Source: Roseibium sp. (GTDB taxonomy: Bacteria; Pseudomonadota; Alphaproteobacteria; Rhizobiales; Stappiaceae). Taken from it: a DNA stretch of 64,000 nucleotides. The position numbers and the translations under genes were made by a program. The stretch spans positions 58,554 through 122,553 of the forward strand of contig JAEPML010000017.1 of assembly GCA_017643925.1 (NCBI GenBank), written 5' to 3'. The notes under the pieces were generated by a model that saw nothing but the letters and a program-made list of their open reading frames with translations, ran no database searches and was not told the origin of the DNA. Positions 1 to 9,735 of the stretch are shown here, in pieces. The stretch's first letter is position 1; each line of letters starts with the position of its first letter.

Positions 1-79
1 GGATGCACTTCTTCGACAGTGAAGACCAGACCGTTCGATAGGCTCTGAACAGCTCAACAACCGCACGAACAGGTTCCGT

Positions 80-1513
80 TCAGTTCCTGCAAAGGATCTG
101 AACGGTGTAACGGGCGGCTTCCTCGTCAATCCGGGTCGGTGTCTTGATGCTGGTAATCGTGTTGTAGGACGGTGCCAGCCCCAGGCTTTCCATGAAAGTC
201 GACATCAGCCTGCCGCGAATGGCGAAGTTGATGTTCTCCGGCAGGTCTCCGGCGACTTTCAGGGTCTTGAACTTGTCCAGGCGTGACACGACAGTCCCGA
301 TCAAGGCACCTGTCCGGTCCAGCACAGGTCCGCCCGAATTGCCCGGCTGCACGGGAGCCGAGACCATGAAATGGCGTATATCTCCCTTGATGCCGGCCAG
401 TGACGATACGACGCCGTGGGTGAAGTTCAGGTTGTTGTCGAGGATCTGGGCAAAGGGATAGCCGAGGACAAAGACCTCTTCACCGCGCACGATCGGCTGG
501 TTGGCGCGGAACTGTGCGAAATGCTCCGCTGTCCCGCTTTTCAGTTGAATGATTGCCAGGTCGTTTTCCTCGTCGGCCGCGACCAGGGCAGCTTCACCGT
601 GATTGGCAATTTCCAAACTCTTGCAGTGTCCGACGACATGCGCGTTTGTCGCGATATGCCCCTCGTCGGTAACGATAAATCCTGACCCGGAGGAATTGCC
701 CTTGGGGCCCAGAACAGGTGCACTGGCCGTCTGGTCACCGGTCGCTGCGGTTTGATCGTCGACCGAGGGATGCTCGGGTGCGGATGTCATGGCACCGAGC
801 TCGTCATCCTCCCCGCCCTTATACACTGCCAGGCTGCTGGACATGGCCAGGGCAACGCGATCCATGAAAACCGAATGTTTGCTGTCCCAGGTCAGGGAGA
901 ACCCGCGGCTGTCGTTTTCCGTCCGCATGACGCGCATGAAGAAGTCGCGTCCGTCCTGAAGGCCAGAGACAACGAAAAAATCGTTGCGGATCAATTTGGT
1001 GTCGATGCTGCGCCCCTGGTTGGGTTTGGTCAGGCGATTGAACAGGTCACGGTAGCTTGTCTCGTTGTCCTGAAGCCGCAATGTTTCCAGCTCGATGCTG
1101 CCATCATAGGCCTGCCACCTGTTCCCAAGTCGCGTCGGCTTCGGTTGCTCGAAGAGCTTTGCCGGCAGGCCGAGCGTCAAGCCGGTTTCCGCCTCGTGCC
1201 GCGTTTCAAATCCAACGCGACGGACCAGATCCAGGCCATGATTCTGCAGAACCAGAAGCTCGTTTTCCTCCAGTGCGCCGTCCTGGGAAAACTTGTTTTT
1301 CTTCTGGAATGACGTCAGTGCCGCATAGGTTCTCGGTCCGAAGGCGCCATCCACGACGGTGTCGTAGTCGCCGGTGAAGACCAGCAGGAACTGAATGCGA
1401 ATCCGGTCCTGCCAATCCCTGGAATAGAACCATTCCTTGGATTGATTGTAGTCAGCCAAGACCGAATTTACGGAGAACAACAAAAAGAGGAAAACGAAAA
1501 CTATCGACCGCAT
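80..1513 (-). CDS. Secreted trypsin-like serine protease with peptidoglycan-binding-like N-terminus
   Basis: Probable periplasmic HtrA-like (S1 fold) protease. The chosen start gives a clear signal peptide (about residues 1-20, ending VNSVLA); an in-frame ATG 33 bases upstream would bury it. Residues 28-92 look like a peptidoglycan-binding-1 fold (DGAFGPRTYAALTSFQ). The protease domain occupies about 275-440 with a full triad: His292 in TNAHVV, Asp318 in ENDLAI and Ser393 in PGNSGGP. No PDZ domain follows, so it is not a DegP orthologue. It lies downstream of the transglutaminase operon on the same strand, about 145 bases away, and could be co-transcribed. The fold and triad are seen; substrate and operon membership are inferred. 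Confidence 0.85.
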   Translation of the reverse strand: MRSIVFVFLFLLFSVNSVLADYNQSKEWFYSRDWQDRIRIQFLLVFTGDYDTVVDGAFGPRTYAALTSFQKKNKFSQDGALEENELLVLQNHGLDLVRRVGFETRHEAETGLTLGLPAKLFEQPKPTRLGNRWQAYDGSIELETLRLQDNETSYRDLFNRLTKPNQGRSIDTKLIRNDFFVVSGLQDGRDFFMRVMRTENDSRGFSLTWDSKHSVFMDRVALAMSSSLAVYKGGEDDELGAMTSAPEHPSVDDQTAATGDQTASAPVLGPKGNSSGSGFIVTDEGHIATNAHVVGHCKSLEIANHGEAALVAADEENDLAIIQLKSGTAEHFAQFRANQPIVRGEEVFVLGYPFAQILDNNLNFTHGVVSSLAGIKGDIRHFMVSAPVQPGNSGGPVLDRTGALIGTVVSRLDKFKTLKVAGDLPENINFAIRGRLMSTFMESLGLAPSYNTITSIKTPTRIDEEAARYTVQILCRN

Positions 1514-1658
1514 TACCCAGCTCCAGACGCCCGTGAATGCCGCCAAGAATTTACCAAATGTTAACGATTAGGAACAGGGCAAGACGGGTTAGCGGGGGAT
1601 ATCTTTAGATAAGATTTGGGCGCTTCACGCAGTCCGAAAAGCCGCGGATTTGTGTCGC

Positions 1659-2534
1659 TTACAGCGGGACAACGTCAACCTTATGAGATGTCTTCTGTTT
1701 TCCCGATGTGCGCAGGACTCCCTTGATCGGTGCTGCGTCTCCGTAGTCGCGTCCGCGGGCAACCACGATGTGGTCCTGGCCGACCCGAAGGGCATTGGTC
1801 GGGTCGTATTCCACCCAGCCGACCTCGATGCCACACCAGGCCCTGACCCAGGCATGCATCGCGTCGGCGCCTTCCAGTCTCGGCTTGCCCTTGGGCGGGA
1901 TCGTCCTGAGAAAACCGCTCACATATCCGGCCGGTATCCCGACGCTGCGCAGGCAGGCGATCATGATGTGGGAATAGTCCTGGCAAACCCCATGACGCCG
2001 TTCGAATGCCTCCAGGGCAGGGGTGTCCACAGTGGTGGCGTCAGCGTCGAATTGCATGTCGTCATGAAGTGCGCGGCCAATCGCCTCCACGGCTGCAATC
2101 GCACTCATACCGGGGTTCAAATGCTCTTGCGCATAAACCGCGAAGGTCGGATCGAGCGGCAGGCGCGGTGACGCCGCGAGAAAGTGGACAGGGGCATCGG
2201 CTCCCAGCGACTGGATGCTTTCAAGTTCTTTCGAAAAGGCATCAAGCGGTGGCGAGATGTCAAGCTGTTCGGATGTGGCTGTCCGGTCGATACGGGCCCG
2301 AAGCTTGAAGACGAGTTCGGAATGAGAATGCCGGAAGGACACGTCCGTGACGGCATTGCCAAAAAAATCGGTGCGGTCCTCCCTTTCGGACGGGTTTGGA
2401 GAAAGGCTGATCCGCCCGGATACCAGTGTCTGTTCGCCCGCGAAGGTTGCCGGCAGGAGGCGCACGGAATGCCGCCCGGAATTGGCCGGGTGGTCATATT
2501 CATAGGAAATCTCTAGCGCTACGTCGTACAGCAA
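1659..2534 (-). CDS. Transglutaminase-like cysteine peptidase family protein
   Basis: A 291-residue cytoplasmic protein of the bacterial transglutaminase-like family. The N-terminal half matches the Transglut_N beta-sandwich (MLYDVALEISYEYDHPA). The C-terminal half carries a complete Cys-His-Asp triad: Cys184 in HGVCQDYSH, His227 in MHAWVRAW and Asp244 in VEYDPTNA. No signal peptide is visible. It is the last of three same-strand genes, 68 bases after the ATP-grasp/alpha-E gene. In this conserved neighbourhood (described by Iyer and Aravind for amidoligase systems) it is predicted to cleave or trim amide-linked peptides made by the partner ATP-grasp. The triad is seen; the substrate is unknown. 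Confidence 0.88.
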   Translation of the reverse strand: MLYDVALEISYEYDHPANSGRHSVRLLPATFAGEQTLVSGRISLSPNPSEREDRTDFFGNAVTDVSFRHSHSELVFKLRARIDRTATSEQLDISPPLDAFSKELESIQSLGADAPVHFLAASPRLPLDPTFAVYAQEHLNPGMSAIAAVEAIGRALHDDMQFDADATTVDTPALEAFERRHGVCQDYSHIMIACLRSVGIPAGYVSGFLRTIPPKGKPRLEGADAMHAWVRAWCGIEVGWVEYDPTNALRVGQDHIVVARGRDYGDAAPIKGVLRTSGKQKTSHKVDVVPL

Positions 2535-2602
2535 GACCGCCTCGTCTCGAGCTTTGTTTGTTTCCTCTGGCCGGTCCGGTTTTGCCGGGTGTCAGCCGGT
2601 TG

Positions 2603-5008
2603 CTAGCGTATATAGGCGTCTGTCAGTTCCACCGACAGGAAGGCAATCTGGTCCCGCAACTCTCCAAGTTCATCGGGCGTCAGGGATTCCGGGGTTGCAA
2701 TTGCAAGGCTGGTGTGAACCTGCAAGACCGACCTGGCAAGATCGGACAGGTGGTTGAATTCACGCGTATGCGGCAACACTTCGACATGCTCTTTCATTTC
2801 GGTCAGCTGGTAGAGCACCGCCCTGGGGTTTTGCGGGTCCATGGCGAGCAGGTCCAGAACAGTTGCCTGGCTGAGCGAAACGGCGTAGCGCCGGCTCATG
2901 GACATGGCACTGTCGCCGACCTCGAGCAGCAATTCCAGCGCGCCTTCCGGTGCCTCGGGCGCTGTAAAGACAGAAAGCAGGTCGGTCATTCGATGGGCGC
3001 GTTCAAGAGCTCTGCCGATGCTCAGGAAACGCCAGCCGGTAAACCGGTACATGTTCTCGTGCACGAGGCCGGAAAAACCGGTGATCTTGCGCAACAAGAG
3101 GCCCATCGCATGCGGGACGTCAGAGTTTTCCTTGAGCTTGCGCTGCGCGTCCGTGGCCGATTGGGCCAGGTCATTCAAGGCGAGCCAGCCGTCAACGGAA
3201 AACCGGTCCCGTACCTTGCTGGCACTGGCGACCGCCGACTGCAACATCGAACACAAGCCGTCGGGTAACGGTTTCTCCGGTGCCACTCCGATCTTCTCAA
3301 GGTATTCGGCTGTCTGCGCGACAAGTGGTGATTCAGGGTCTGCCGTTTCGATCAGGCGCATGTGGTAGGCGCGAAGCAACCGGACAGCTCCCTCGGCCCT
3401 TTCGATATAGCGCCCCAGCCAGAACAGGTTGTCTGCTGCCCGGGAAGGCAGTACGCCCGTTTGCGACTTGAAAAAAGGGGACTCGGTCTGGTGGAGAAGG
3501 CTTTCCTTGACCGGACGCTTGTCGCCGACGATCCAGACATCGGCGGCGGAACCACCTGCCTGCATTGCAATGGCGCTCGCGTCCTTCGTGCGACCGATGC
3601 GGGCAAAGCCGCCCGACATGACTTCCCAGCCCTTCGAGGTCCGCGCCAGGAAAACCCGCAAGCTCATTGGCCTCGGAACAAGCGAACCGTCCTGGTAAGC
3701 CGGTGTCGTTGAAAGTGTCACTGCCTCCTGGCCGACGAGTTTTTCCGCCTTGGTGTCGACCCAGGTTTCAAGGATGCCCTTGTGGAACTTATCGAAATCG
3801 TGGCCAATGAACTCGGTCTGGTTCGAGGCAAAGGGCAATGCTGTCGACAGCGCCGGACTGAACATCATCGTCTCGGCATGTTCCTTGACATAAGCGCGGG
3901 TGTCAGCCTCGCCGCACCACCAGGTCGCCACGTTGGGAAGCTGCAGCGGTTCACCCAGAATGCGTTCGCTGATGCGTGGCAGGAACGCAAGCAGGGCACG
4001 CGTTTCCAGGATGCCGGTGCCCAAGGCGTTAACGAGGGAAACCGAACCGTGCCGGACGGCCTGAAGCAAACCGGCCGTGCCGATCTGCGATGTCTCGTTG
4101 AATTCCAGGGGGTCCGACCAGGCCGTGTCGAGCCGGCGCCACAAAACGCTCACTGGCCGCAAGCCAGCAACGGTCCTGACCATCAGGCGATCATCCTGGA
4201 CGATGAGGTCCTCGCCTTCGAGCAGCATGAAGCCGAGGTAACGGGCAATATAGGCGTGTTCGAAATAGGTGTCGTTCAGCGGCCCGGGGGTCAGGATGGA
4301 CACGCGGCTGTTTGAATCACCCTGCAGGTCAACCAGATGATCCCGGAAGCGCCGGAAGAAGCTTGCCAGGCGATGGACTTTGGCCTTGGCAAAGAATTCG
4401 CTGAATACCCGCCCTGTCGCGACCCGGTTCTCAAGGGCGAAACCGGCCCCGGAAGGCGCCTGGGCCCTATCCGACAGGACCCACCAGGTGCCATCCGGTC
4501 CGCGGCCAATCTCGAAGGCCAGAAAATGCAGAAAATGGCCGGATCGCGGCTCCACGCCCACCAGGGGGCGTTGCCATTCCGGACTTTGCGCAATGAGCGA
4601 GGCGGGCAGGTAGCCTTCGGACACCAGCTCGTTCTTGCCATAGAGATCCGCGACGACCTTTTCCAGCAGCTGGGCGCGCTGACGCAGCCCTTCTGAAATG
4701 ATCTGCCAGTCCTTCTCGCTGATGATGACGGGTATGTGGCTGAGAGGCCATTCCCGTTCGTGCGCCCCGTCCTGGTCGTATTGCCGGAAATAGACACCGG
4801 CGTCGTTGAGATACTGGTTGCCGCGCGCGAAACGATCATTGATCTGTTCCGGCGTCAACGAGGACAGGTGATCTATGAAGGGTTGCCAGACCGGGCGCAC
4901 GCGTCCGGCCGCGTCCAGAAGTTCATCGGAAACACCTGGGAACGGACGATAGGATTTCAGCAATCCCTGGCCTTTTGCTTGTGTCGTCGCCGTTTCGTCC
5001 AAACTCAT
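2603..5008 (-). CDS. Circularly permuted ATP-grasp / alpha-E domain fusion protein
   Basis: An 801-residue fusion. The N-terminal ~480 residues match the circularly permuted ATP-grasp family (landmarks GNQYLNDAGVYFRQYD near 63-78 and the loop LTPGPLNDTYFEHAYIARYLG). From about residue 500 (ADNLFWLGRYIERAEGAVRLL) it continues as the helical alpha-E domain (formerly DUF403), often encoded as a separate gene. ATP-grasp enzymes ligate a carboxylate to an amine; this branch is predicted to make amide or peptide bonds on an unknown substrate. It sits between two transglutaminase-fold genes, 35 bases after DUF2126, which supports one operon. Fusion and family are clear; the reaction is inferred. Confidence 0.88.
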   Translation of the reverse strand: MSLDETATTQAKGQGLLKSYRPFPGVSDELLDAAGRVRPVWQPFIDHLSSLTPEQINDRFARGNQYLNDAGVYFRQYDQDGAHEREWPLSHIPVIISEKDWQIISEGLRQRAQLLEKVVADLYGKNELVSEGYLPASLIAQSPEWQRPLVGVEPRSGHFLHFLAFEIGRGPDGTWWVLSDRAQAPSGAGFALENRVATGRVFSEFFAKAKVHRLASFFRRFRDHLVDLQGDSNSRVSILTPGPLNDTYFEHAYIARYLGFMLLEGEDLIVQDDRLMVRTVAGLRPVSVLWRRLDTAWSDPLEFNETSQIGTAGLLQAVRHGSVSLVNALGTGILETRALLAFLPRISERILGEPLQLPNVATWWCGEADTRAYVKEHAETMMFSPALSTALPFASNQTEFIGHDFDKFHKGILETWVDTKAEKLVGQEAVTLSTTPAYQDGSLVPRPMSLRVFLARTSKGWEVMSGGFARIGRTKDASAIAMQAGGSAADVWIVGDKRPVKESLLHQTESPFFKSQTGVLPSRAADNLFWLGRYIERAEGAVRLLRAYHMRLIETADPESPLVAQTAEYLEKIGVAPEKPLPDGLCSMLQSAVASASKVRDRFSVDGWLALNDLAQSATDAQRKLKENSDVPHAMGLLLRKITGFSGLVHENMYRFTGWRFLSIGRALERAHRMTDLLSVFTAPEAPEGALELLLEVGDSAMSMSRRYAVSLSQATVLDLLAMDPQNPRAVLYQLTEMKEHVEVLPHTREFNHLSDLARSVLQVHTSLAIATPESLTPDELGELRDQIAFLSVELTDAYIR

Positions 5009-5043
5009 TCACTGTTTCCCAAGGTACTTCGCGAGGAAGCTCG

Positions 5044-8000
5044 TCAGATATTATACGGCCTGCGCAGGTCCAGCGTCAGCGGAAACTCCGGATGGGGATG
5101 TTCCGCGTTCGGCACGTAGCTGCCGGGCGTATGCCCGTAAGGTTCGAACCTCGCCAGGCGGCGAGCTTCGGCCTCGTTGCCGTTGACGGGGAAGGTATCG
5201 TAATTCCGCCCACCTGGATGCGCCACATGATAGACGCATCCCCCCAGCGCCCTGCTGCTCCAGCGGTCGAAGATATCGAATGTCAGCGGGGCGTCAACGG
5301 GATGCGTGGGATGAAGTGCCATGGCCGGCTGCCAGGCCTTGAAACGCACCCCTGCAACCGAAACGCCATTTGTTTCCGTCTTGTGCAGGGGGAGGGGGCG
5401 TCTGTTGCACATGACGGCATAACGTTCCGGGTCGCTGGTTGTCAGTTTCACCTGAAGTCGTTCTGTGGAACTGTCGGTGTAACGCGCGGTGCCGCCGATT
5501 GCACCGACCTCGCCCAGAACGTGCCAGGGTTCGAGCGCCTGTTTCAGTTCCAGATGCACGCCGTCGACTTCCATTTCGCCGCAGAAGGGGAAACGGAATT
5601 CCGCCTGCGCCTCGAACCAGTCGGAACGCATGGCAAATCCGTGTTCTGAAAGATCGCGCAAGACATCGAGGAAGTCCGCCCAAACGAAATGCGGAAGCAT
5701 GAAGCGGTCATGCAATGTGGTTCCCCAGCGCGTCAGGTTGCCTTGCAACGGCTGTTTCCAGAATCTTGCGATGAGTGCTCTGAGGAGCAGTTGTTGCGCC
5801 AGGCTCATCCGGGGATCTGGCGGCATTTCGAAGCCGCGGAACTCCACCAGTCCCAGCCTGCCCGTAGGTCCATCCGGCGAGTACAGCTTGTCGATGCAGA
5901 TTTCGGCGCGATGCGTGTTGCCGGTGACGTCCACCAGAATGTTGCGCAAGAGCCGGTCGACCAACCAGGGGAACGGTGTCGGCCCCTGGTCCGGACTGAC
6001 AATCTGCGACAGGGCGATTTCCAGCTCGTAGAGCCCGTCATGACGGGCTTCGTCAACGCGTGGCGCCTGTGATGTCGGGCCAATGAAAAGACCGGAGAAT
6101 AGATAAGAGAGGCTGGGGTGTCTTTGCCAGTGCAGAATGAGGCTGCGCAACACGTCCGGGCGTCGCAGGAAAGGGCTGTCGAGCGGTGTGGCGCCGCCAA
6201 CGACCACATGGTTGCCACCACCGGTGCCTGTATGCTTGCCATCAATCATGAACTTGTCGGCACCCAGACGAGACTGGCGTGCTTCTTCGTAGACACCCTC
6301 GGTGATTGCAACACAGTCTTTCCAGCTTTCTGCCGGATGAATATTGACCTCGATGACACCCGGGTCGGGCGCGACACGAATAACATTCATGCGTGGGTCC
6401 GGCGGTGGCGGGTATCCCTCGACATGCACGGGCAAGCCGAGATCCTTCGCAGCAGCCTCGGCCGCGGCAATCAGCTCAAGGTAGTCCTCGATCCGCTCCA
6501 CGGGCGGCATGAAGATACAAAGCCGGCCGTCGCGGGGTTCGATGGCCATGGCCGTGCGAACCGCGGCGGTTTCGTCGAATTCAGACCCCGGAGGTCCCTG
6601 TTCGCGGCGGTCCTGTTGCACCGTATCAGGCGTGAAACTGGCCATGTCCTGCCTGTGATCGGGATCTTCGATCTGCGGCAGGTCGGGCAGCGGGTCCCTT
6701 GGCAGGGTCGGGTCTTCGATATTGGTGTAGGGGTAACTCGCAGGCGGCACATAGGGCAGGGATTCCAACGGCAGCCGGAAGCCGACGGGGCTGTCGCCGG
6801 GTATCAGGAAGAGCTTTTCCCGGCGCAGTTTCCACTTCTCGCTTCGCCAGCGATGGCCTGAAGCTTTTGCCTGCCAGCGCTGCAGCGGCAGAACGTAGCC
6901 AGCAGCTTTTCCAAGTCCGCGATCAAACACCCTGGCAATCCTGTGGCGCGCCTCGGCATCTTCCAGTTCCGAGTTTTCCGGTGTGACGTTGGCCGGGAGA
7001 TTTGCTTCCTTGACCAACCAGACCGCCGGATCCTCAAAAGCGGGTACAACACAGTCCTTCGTGACATTCAGGCGATGCGCGATCTGTTCCAGGAGTCCTT
7101 TCGCCTGATCAGCGCTGGCACTGCCTTTTTCCGCCTTGGAGGCGATCAGGTCCGGATCGCGCCAAATCGGTTTTTCGTCCCGGCGCCAGAACAGCGAATA
7201 GGTCCAGCGCGGCAGCGTTTCGCCGGGATACCACTTGCCCTGTCCATAGTGAAGAAAGCCGCCGGGAGCGAACCGTTCACGCAGGCGGCGGATCAGGGCA
7301 TCCGCCTTGTCCCGTTTGGTTGGACCGACCGCGTCGGTGTTCCACTCGCCGGATTCAAAATCGTCAATCGATACGAATGTCGGCTCGCCGCCCATGGTCA
7401 GCCGAACGTCATTTTGCACAAGTTGCCGGTCGACTTCCTCGCCGAGGGCATTCAGGTCAGACCAGGCTTCTTCGGAGAAAGGTTTGGTTATGCGGGGATG
7501 CTCTGCAACCCGGCTAACTTTCATGTCGAAGGAAAAATCGACCTTGGCTTCGCTGGCCATTCCAACGATCGGGGCCGCATTGGAATAGTGGGGTGTTGCT
7601 GCGAGCGGGATATGGCTTTCTCCGGCAAGAAGTCCGGACGTCGGATCAAGTCCGATCCAACCCGCACCCGGGAGGTAGACTTCGGCCCAGGCGTGCAGAT
7701 CGGTGAAATCGTGATCGGTGCCGGACGGACCGTCGAGTGCTTCCAGATCAGGCTTCAGCTGAATGAGGTAACCGGAGACAAAACGGGCGGCGAAACCCAG
7801 GTGCCGAAGGGCCTGCACCAAGAGCCAGCTGGAGTCCCTGCAGGAGCCGGTACCCTTTTCGAAGGTTTCCTCCGGTGTCTGGACCCCGGCTTCCATGCGA
7901 ATGACATAACCGACATGGCTGGAGACCTTTGCGTTCAGAGCGACAATGAAGTCGATGGTTCTTTGTTTTTCCCTCGGAACCGTTTCGAGGAAGGCCTTCA

Positions 8001-8379
8001 GGTGGGGTCCGGCGGGCTCTGCGCGCTTGTAGATCTGCAGGTCTTCGCGAAACTCCTCCGGATAATGGAACGGCCACTCCTCGGCGCTTTCCTCCACGAA
8101 GAAATCGAAGGGATTGTAGACGGTCATGTCGGCGACCAGATCAACCTCGATCTTGAATTCGCGAACGGGCTCGGGGAACACAAAGCGCGCAAGCCAGTTC
8201 CCATAAGGGTCTTGCTGGTGATTGACGAAGTGCCCCCCTGGCGTGACCTTCAACGAATGCGAGAGCACACGTGTGCGGCTGTGCGGTGCCGGGCGCAGAC
8301 GAATGATCTGCGGGCTCAGAGTGACGGGTCGGTCGTAGCGGTAATGCGTCAGGTGATAAATGCTTGCTTGAATTGCCAT
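5044..8379 (-). CDS. Transglutaminase / DUF2126 large protein
   Basis: A 1111-residue cytoplasmic protein. The N-terminal ~280 residues form a transglutaminase domain: Transglut_N (MAIQASIYHLTHYRYDRPVT), then GSCRDSSWLLVQ with the catalytic Cys, DLHAWAEVYLPG with the His, and IGLDPTSG with the Asp. The remaining ~800 residues match DUF2126, found only with this domain and with the ATP-grasp/alpha-E partner. DUF2126 is sometimes proposed to resemble glutamate-cysteine-ligase or glutamine-synthetase folds; I cannot verify that by eye. It is the first gene of the three-gene operon, preceded by a perfect 8-7-8 palindrome that may be an operator. The role is unknown beyond association with peptide amide chemistry. 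Confidence 0.88.
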   Translation of the reverse strand: MAIQASIYHLTHYRYDRPVTLSPQIIRLRPAPHSRTRVLSHSLKVTPGGHFVNHQQDPYGNWLARFVFPEPVREFKIEVDLVADMTVYNPFDFFVEESAEEWPFHYPEEFREDLQIYKRAEPAGPHLKAFLETVPREKQRTIDFIVALNAKVSSHVGYVIRMEAGVQTPEETFEKGTGSCRDSSWLLVQALRHLGFAARFVSGYLIQLKPDLEALDGPSGTDHDFTDLHAWAEVYLPGAGWIGLDPTSGLLAGESHIPLAATPHYSNAAPIVGMASEAKVDFSFDMKVSRVAEHPRITKPFSEEAWSDLNALGEEVDRQLVQNDVRLTMGGEPTFVSIDDFESGEWNTDAVGPTKRDKADALIRRLRERFAPGGFLHYGQGKWYPGETLPRWTYSLFWRRDEKPIWRDPDLIASKAEKGSASADQAKGLLEQIAHRLNVTKDCVVPAFEDPAVWLVKEANLPANVTPENSELEDAEARHRIARVFDRGLGKAAGYVLPLQRWQAKASGHRWRSEKWKLRREKLFLIPGDSPVGFRLPLESLPYVPPASYPYTNIEDPTLPRDPLPDLPQIEDPDHRQDMASFTPDTVQQDRREQGPPGSEFDETAAVRTAMAIEPRDGRLCIFMPPVERIEDYLELIAAAEAAAKDLGLPVHVEGYPPPPDPRMNVIRVAPDPGVIEVNIHPAESWKDCVAITEGVYEEARQSRLGADKFMIDGKHTGTGGGNHVVVGGATPLDSPFLRRPDVLRSLILHWQRHPSLSYLFSGLFIGPTSQAPRVDEARHDGLYELEIALSQIVSPDQGPTPFPWLVDRLLRNILVDVTGNTHRAEICIDKLYSPDGPTGRLGLVEFRGFEMPPDPRMSLAQQLLLRALIARFWKQPLQGNLTRWGTTLHDRFMLPHFVWADFLDVLRDLSEHGFAMRSDWFEAQAEFRFPFCGEMEVDGVHLELKQALEPWHVLGEVGAIGGTARYTDSSTERLQVKLTTSDPERYAVMCNRRPLPLHKTETNGVSVAGVRFKAWQPAMALHPTHPVDAPLTFDIFDRWSSRALGGCVYHVAHPGGRNYDTFPVNGNEAEARRLARFEPYGHTPGSYVPNAEHPHPEFPLTLDLRRPYNI

Positions 8380-8402
8380 TTGCGACCCGCGTGAGTTTCA
8401 AT

Positions 8403-8425
8403 TGAAAACGGTGGTTACGTTTTCA
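8403..8425. promoter_or_regulatory. Perfect 8-7-8 palindrome upstream of the DUF2126 operon
   Basis: TGAAAACG, seven bases, then CGTTTTCA. The arms are exact reverse complements. The site begins 24 bases upstream of the DUF2126 start codon, in the divergent region shared with the sugar-type binding protein gene. Symmetry and position fit a repressor or activator binding site for a dimer; the regulator is not identified. Confidence 0.4.
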
Positions 8426-8513
8426 CAAAACACCCGGTGGCACCAAGCACAAATTTATGACACCTGCGCCTGATATGCGGGCGCGTCTGCAATATGTCGG
8501 TCCATCGGTTTTC

Positions 8514-8533
8514 CACAAAATCGGTTTTTTGTG
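8514..8533. promoter_or_regulatory. 7-6-7 palindrome in the divergent intergenic region
   Basis: CACAAAA, six bases, then TTTTGTG. It lies about 115 bases upstream of the chosen start of the rightward binding-protein gene and 135 bases upstream of the leftward DUF2126 gene. It could be an operator for either, or a small hairpin. Only the symmetry is seen. Confidence 0.3.
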
Positions 8534-8646
8534 AGTAAACCCGGAGTCTTTCTGCCGCGGATGCGTGGACGTTCTAATATGCCAGCTTGTACGAGCCTGG
8601 TGCTCGATGTGCTTTCACAATGGTATGGAGTGGCAAACAGGCACAC

Positions 8647-9735
8647 ATGATTTCACGGTTCTTTTGGATAGGGTTCTACCTGGTTCTTGCCAGCGTCGCA
8701 CAGGCGGCCGATTTTCGCGTCACGTTTGTCAATCCCGGCAACGAGACCGGCTTCTGGGGTCAGGTTTCGCAGACGATGCGGGCCGCAGCGGAGGACCTTG
8801 ATGTCGACCTTGAGATTCTCAATGCCAACCGTCAGCCCTATGCCATGGAAGAACTGCTGCAGCAGCGTTTGATGGCTGGGGATCTCCCGGACTATTTCAT
8901 CCTTGTCAATGAAAACGAGGCAGCGGCCCGCCTTGTCCAGCTCATGGCTGGTAAATCAAGCAAGGTGCTCTTCCTGCTCAACAAGCTGACACCAAAACAA
9001 AAGGGCATTCTGGAAAGTCGCGGCATAGATCTCAGCAGCATCATCGCGTCCATCGTTCCTGACAACGAAACTGCAGGCTACGAGATGGCCCAGTCGCTAT
9101 TTGCCCGTGCGCGCGTGCTGGATCCGGACAAAAAAGAAATCAGGCTGCTTGCGTTGACGGGAGATGTGTCGACGCCGGACGGTTTACACCGGGAACTGGG
9201 CATGGAGCGGGCTGTCGCCGACAATCCGGATGTCACGCTCGTTCGCGAGATCCCTGTCGACTGGAATTGCGACCAGGCAAAAGCTCGTACGAGGGATGTT
9301 CTCGGACGCACCCATGTCGACGTGATCTGGGGAGTTGACGACGCCGTTGCTCTCGGTGCGCGGAACGCGGTTGAAGAACTCGGTCTTAAGCCGGGTAAGG
9401 ATGTGCTCTTTGCGGGGCTCAACTGGTCCAGGGACGGTATGGATGCCGTGCGCAATGGCGAGATGACAATGACCCATGGCGGACATTTTTTTGCCGGAGC
9501 ATGGTCTCTTGTCATGCTGCGGGATCATTTCTTCAAAAGCGCACAGGGCGAGGTCTTTGTGGATGTCCTGTTCAAGATGTCGCCAATCAATTCTGCAAAT
9601 ATCGACCAATATCGGCAGCTGCTGGGGGACGAAGATTGGGGGAAAATAGATTTCCGCCGGTTTTCCAAGTCAGATACCGGACGCAGCAGCTATGACTTTT
9701 CGGCTGAAGCCATCATGAAAGCATCCGGCAGCTAG
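8647..9735 (+). CDS. Periplasmic sugar-type substrate-binding protein (PBP1 fold), orphan
   Basis: A 362-residue secreted binding protein of the ribose/AI-2/LacI-like periplasmic family. The chosen ATG gives a signal peptide (MISRFFWIGFYLVLASVAQA) and drops a 20-residue extension. The mature start (ADFRVTFVNPGNETGFWGQV) and the internal DVIWGVDDAVALGARNAVEELG are typical of the PBP1 ligand-cleft fold. No permease or ATPase gene is adjacent, so it either serves a transporter encoded elsewhere or acts as a sensor-input protein. It is divergent from the DUF2126 operon. The ligand cannot be read from the sequence. Confidence 0.78.
   Translation: MISRFFWIGFYLVLASVAQAADFRVTFVNPGNETGFWGQVSQTMRAAAEDLDVDLEILNANRQPYAMEELLQQRLMAGDLPDYFILVNENEAAARLVQLMAGKSSKVLFLLNKLTPKQKGILESRGIDLSSIIASIVPDNETAGYEMAQSLFARARVLDPDKKEIRLLALTGDVSTPDGLHRELGMERAVADNPDVTLVREIPVDWNCDQAKARTRDVLGRTHVDVIWGVDDAVALGARNAVEELGLKPGKDVLFAGLNWSRDGMDAVRNGEMTMTHGGHFFAGAWSLVMLRDHFFKSAQGEVFVDVLFKMSPINSANIDQYRQLLGDEDWGKIDFRRFSKSDTGRSSYDFSAEAIMKASGS

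Noticed and set aside
1..41. Possible 3' end of a plus-strand gene ending in TAG at 39-41
   Set aside because: Only about 13 codons lie inside the window, without identifiable family; not enough to call.
752..1312. Plus-strand 186-codon open frame
   Set aside because: Shadow of the protease gene on the other strand; no ribosome site or family similarity.
5139..5157. GGTTCGAACC-like segment resembling a tRNA T-arm
   Set aside because: Lies inside the DUF2126 coding sequence, with no acceptor or anticodon stems around it.
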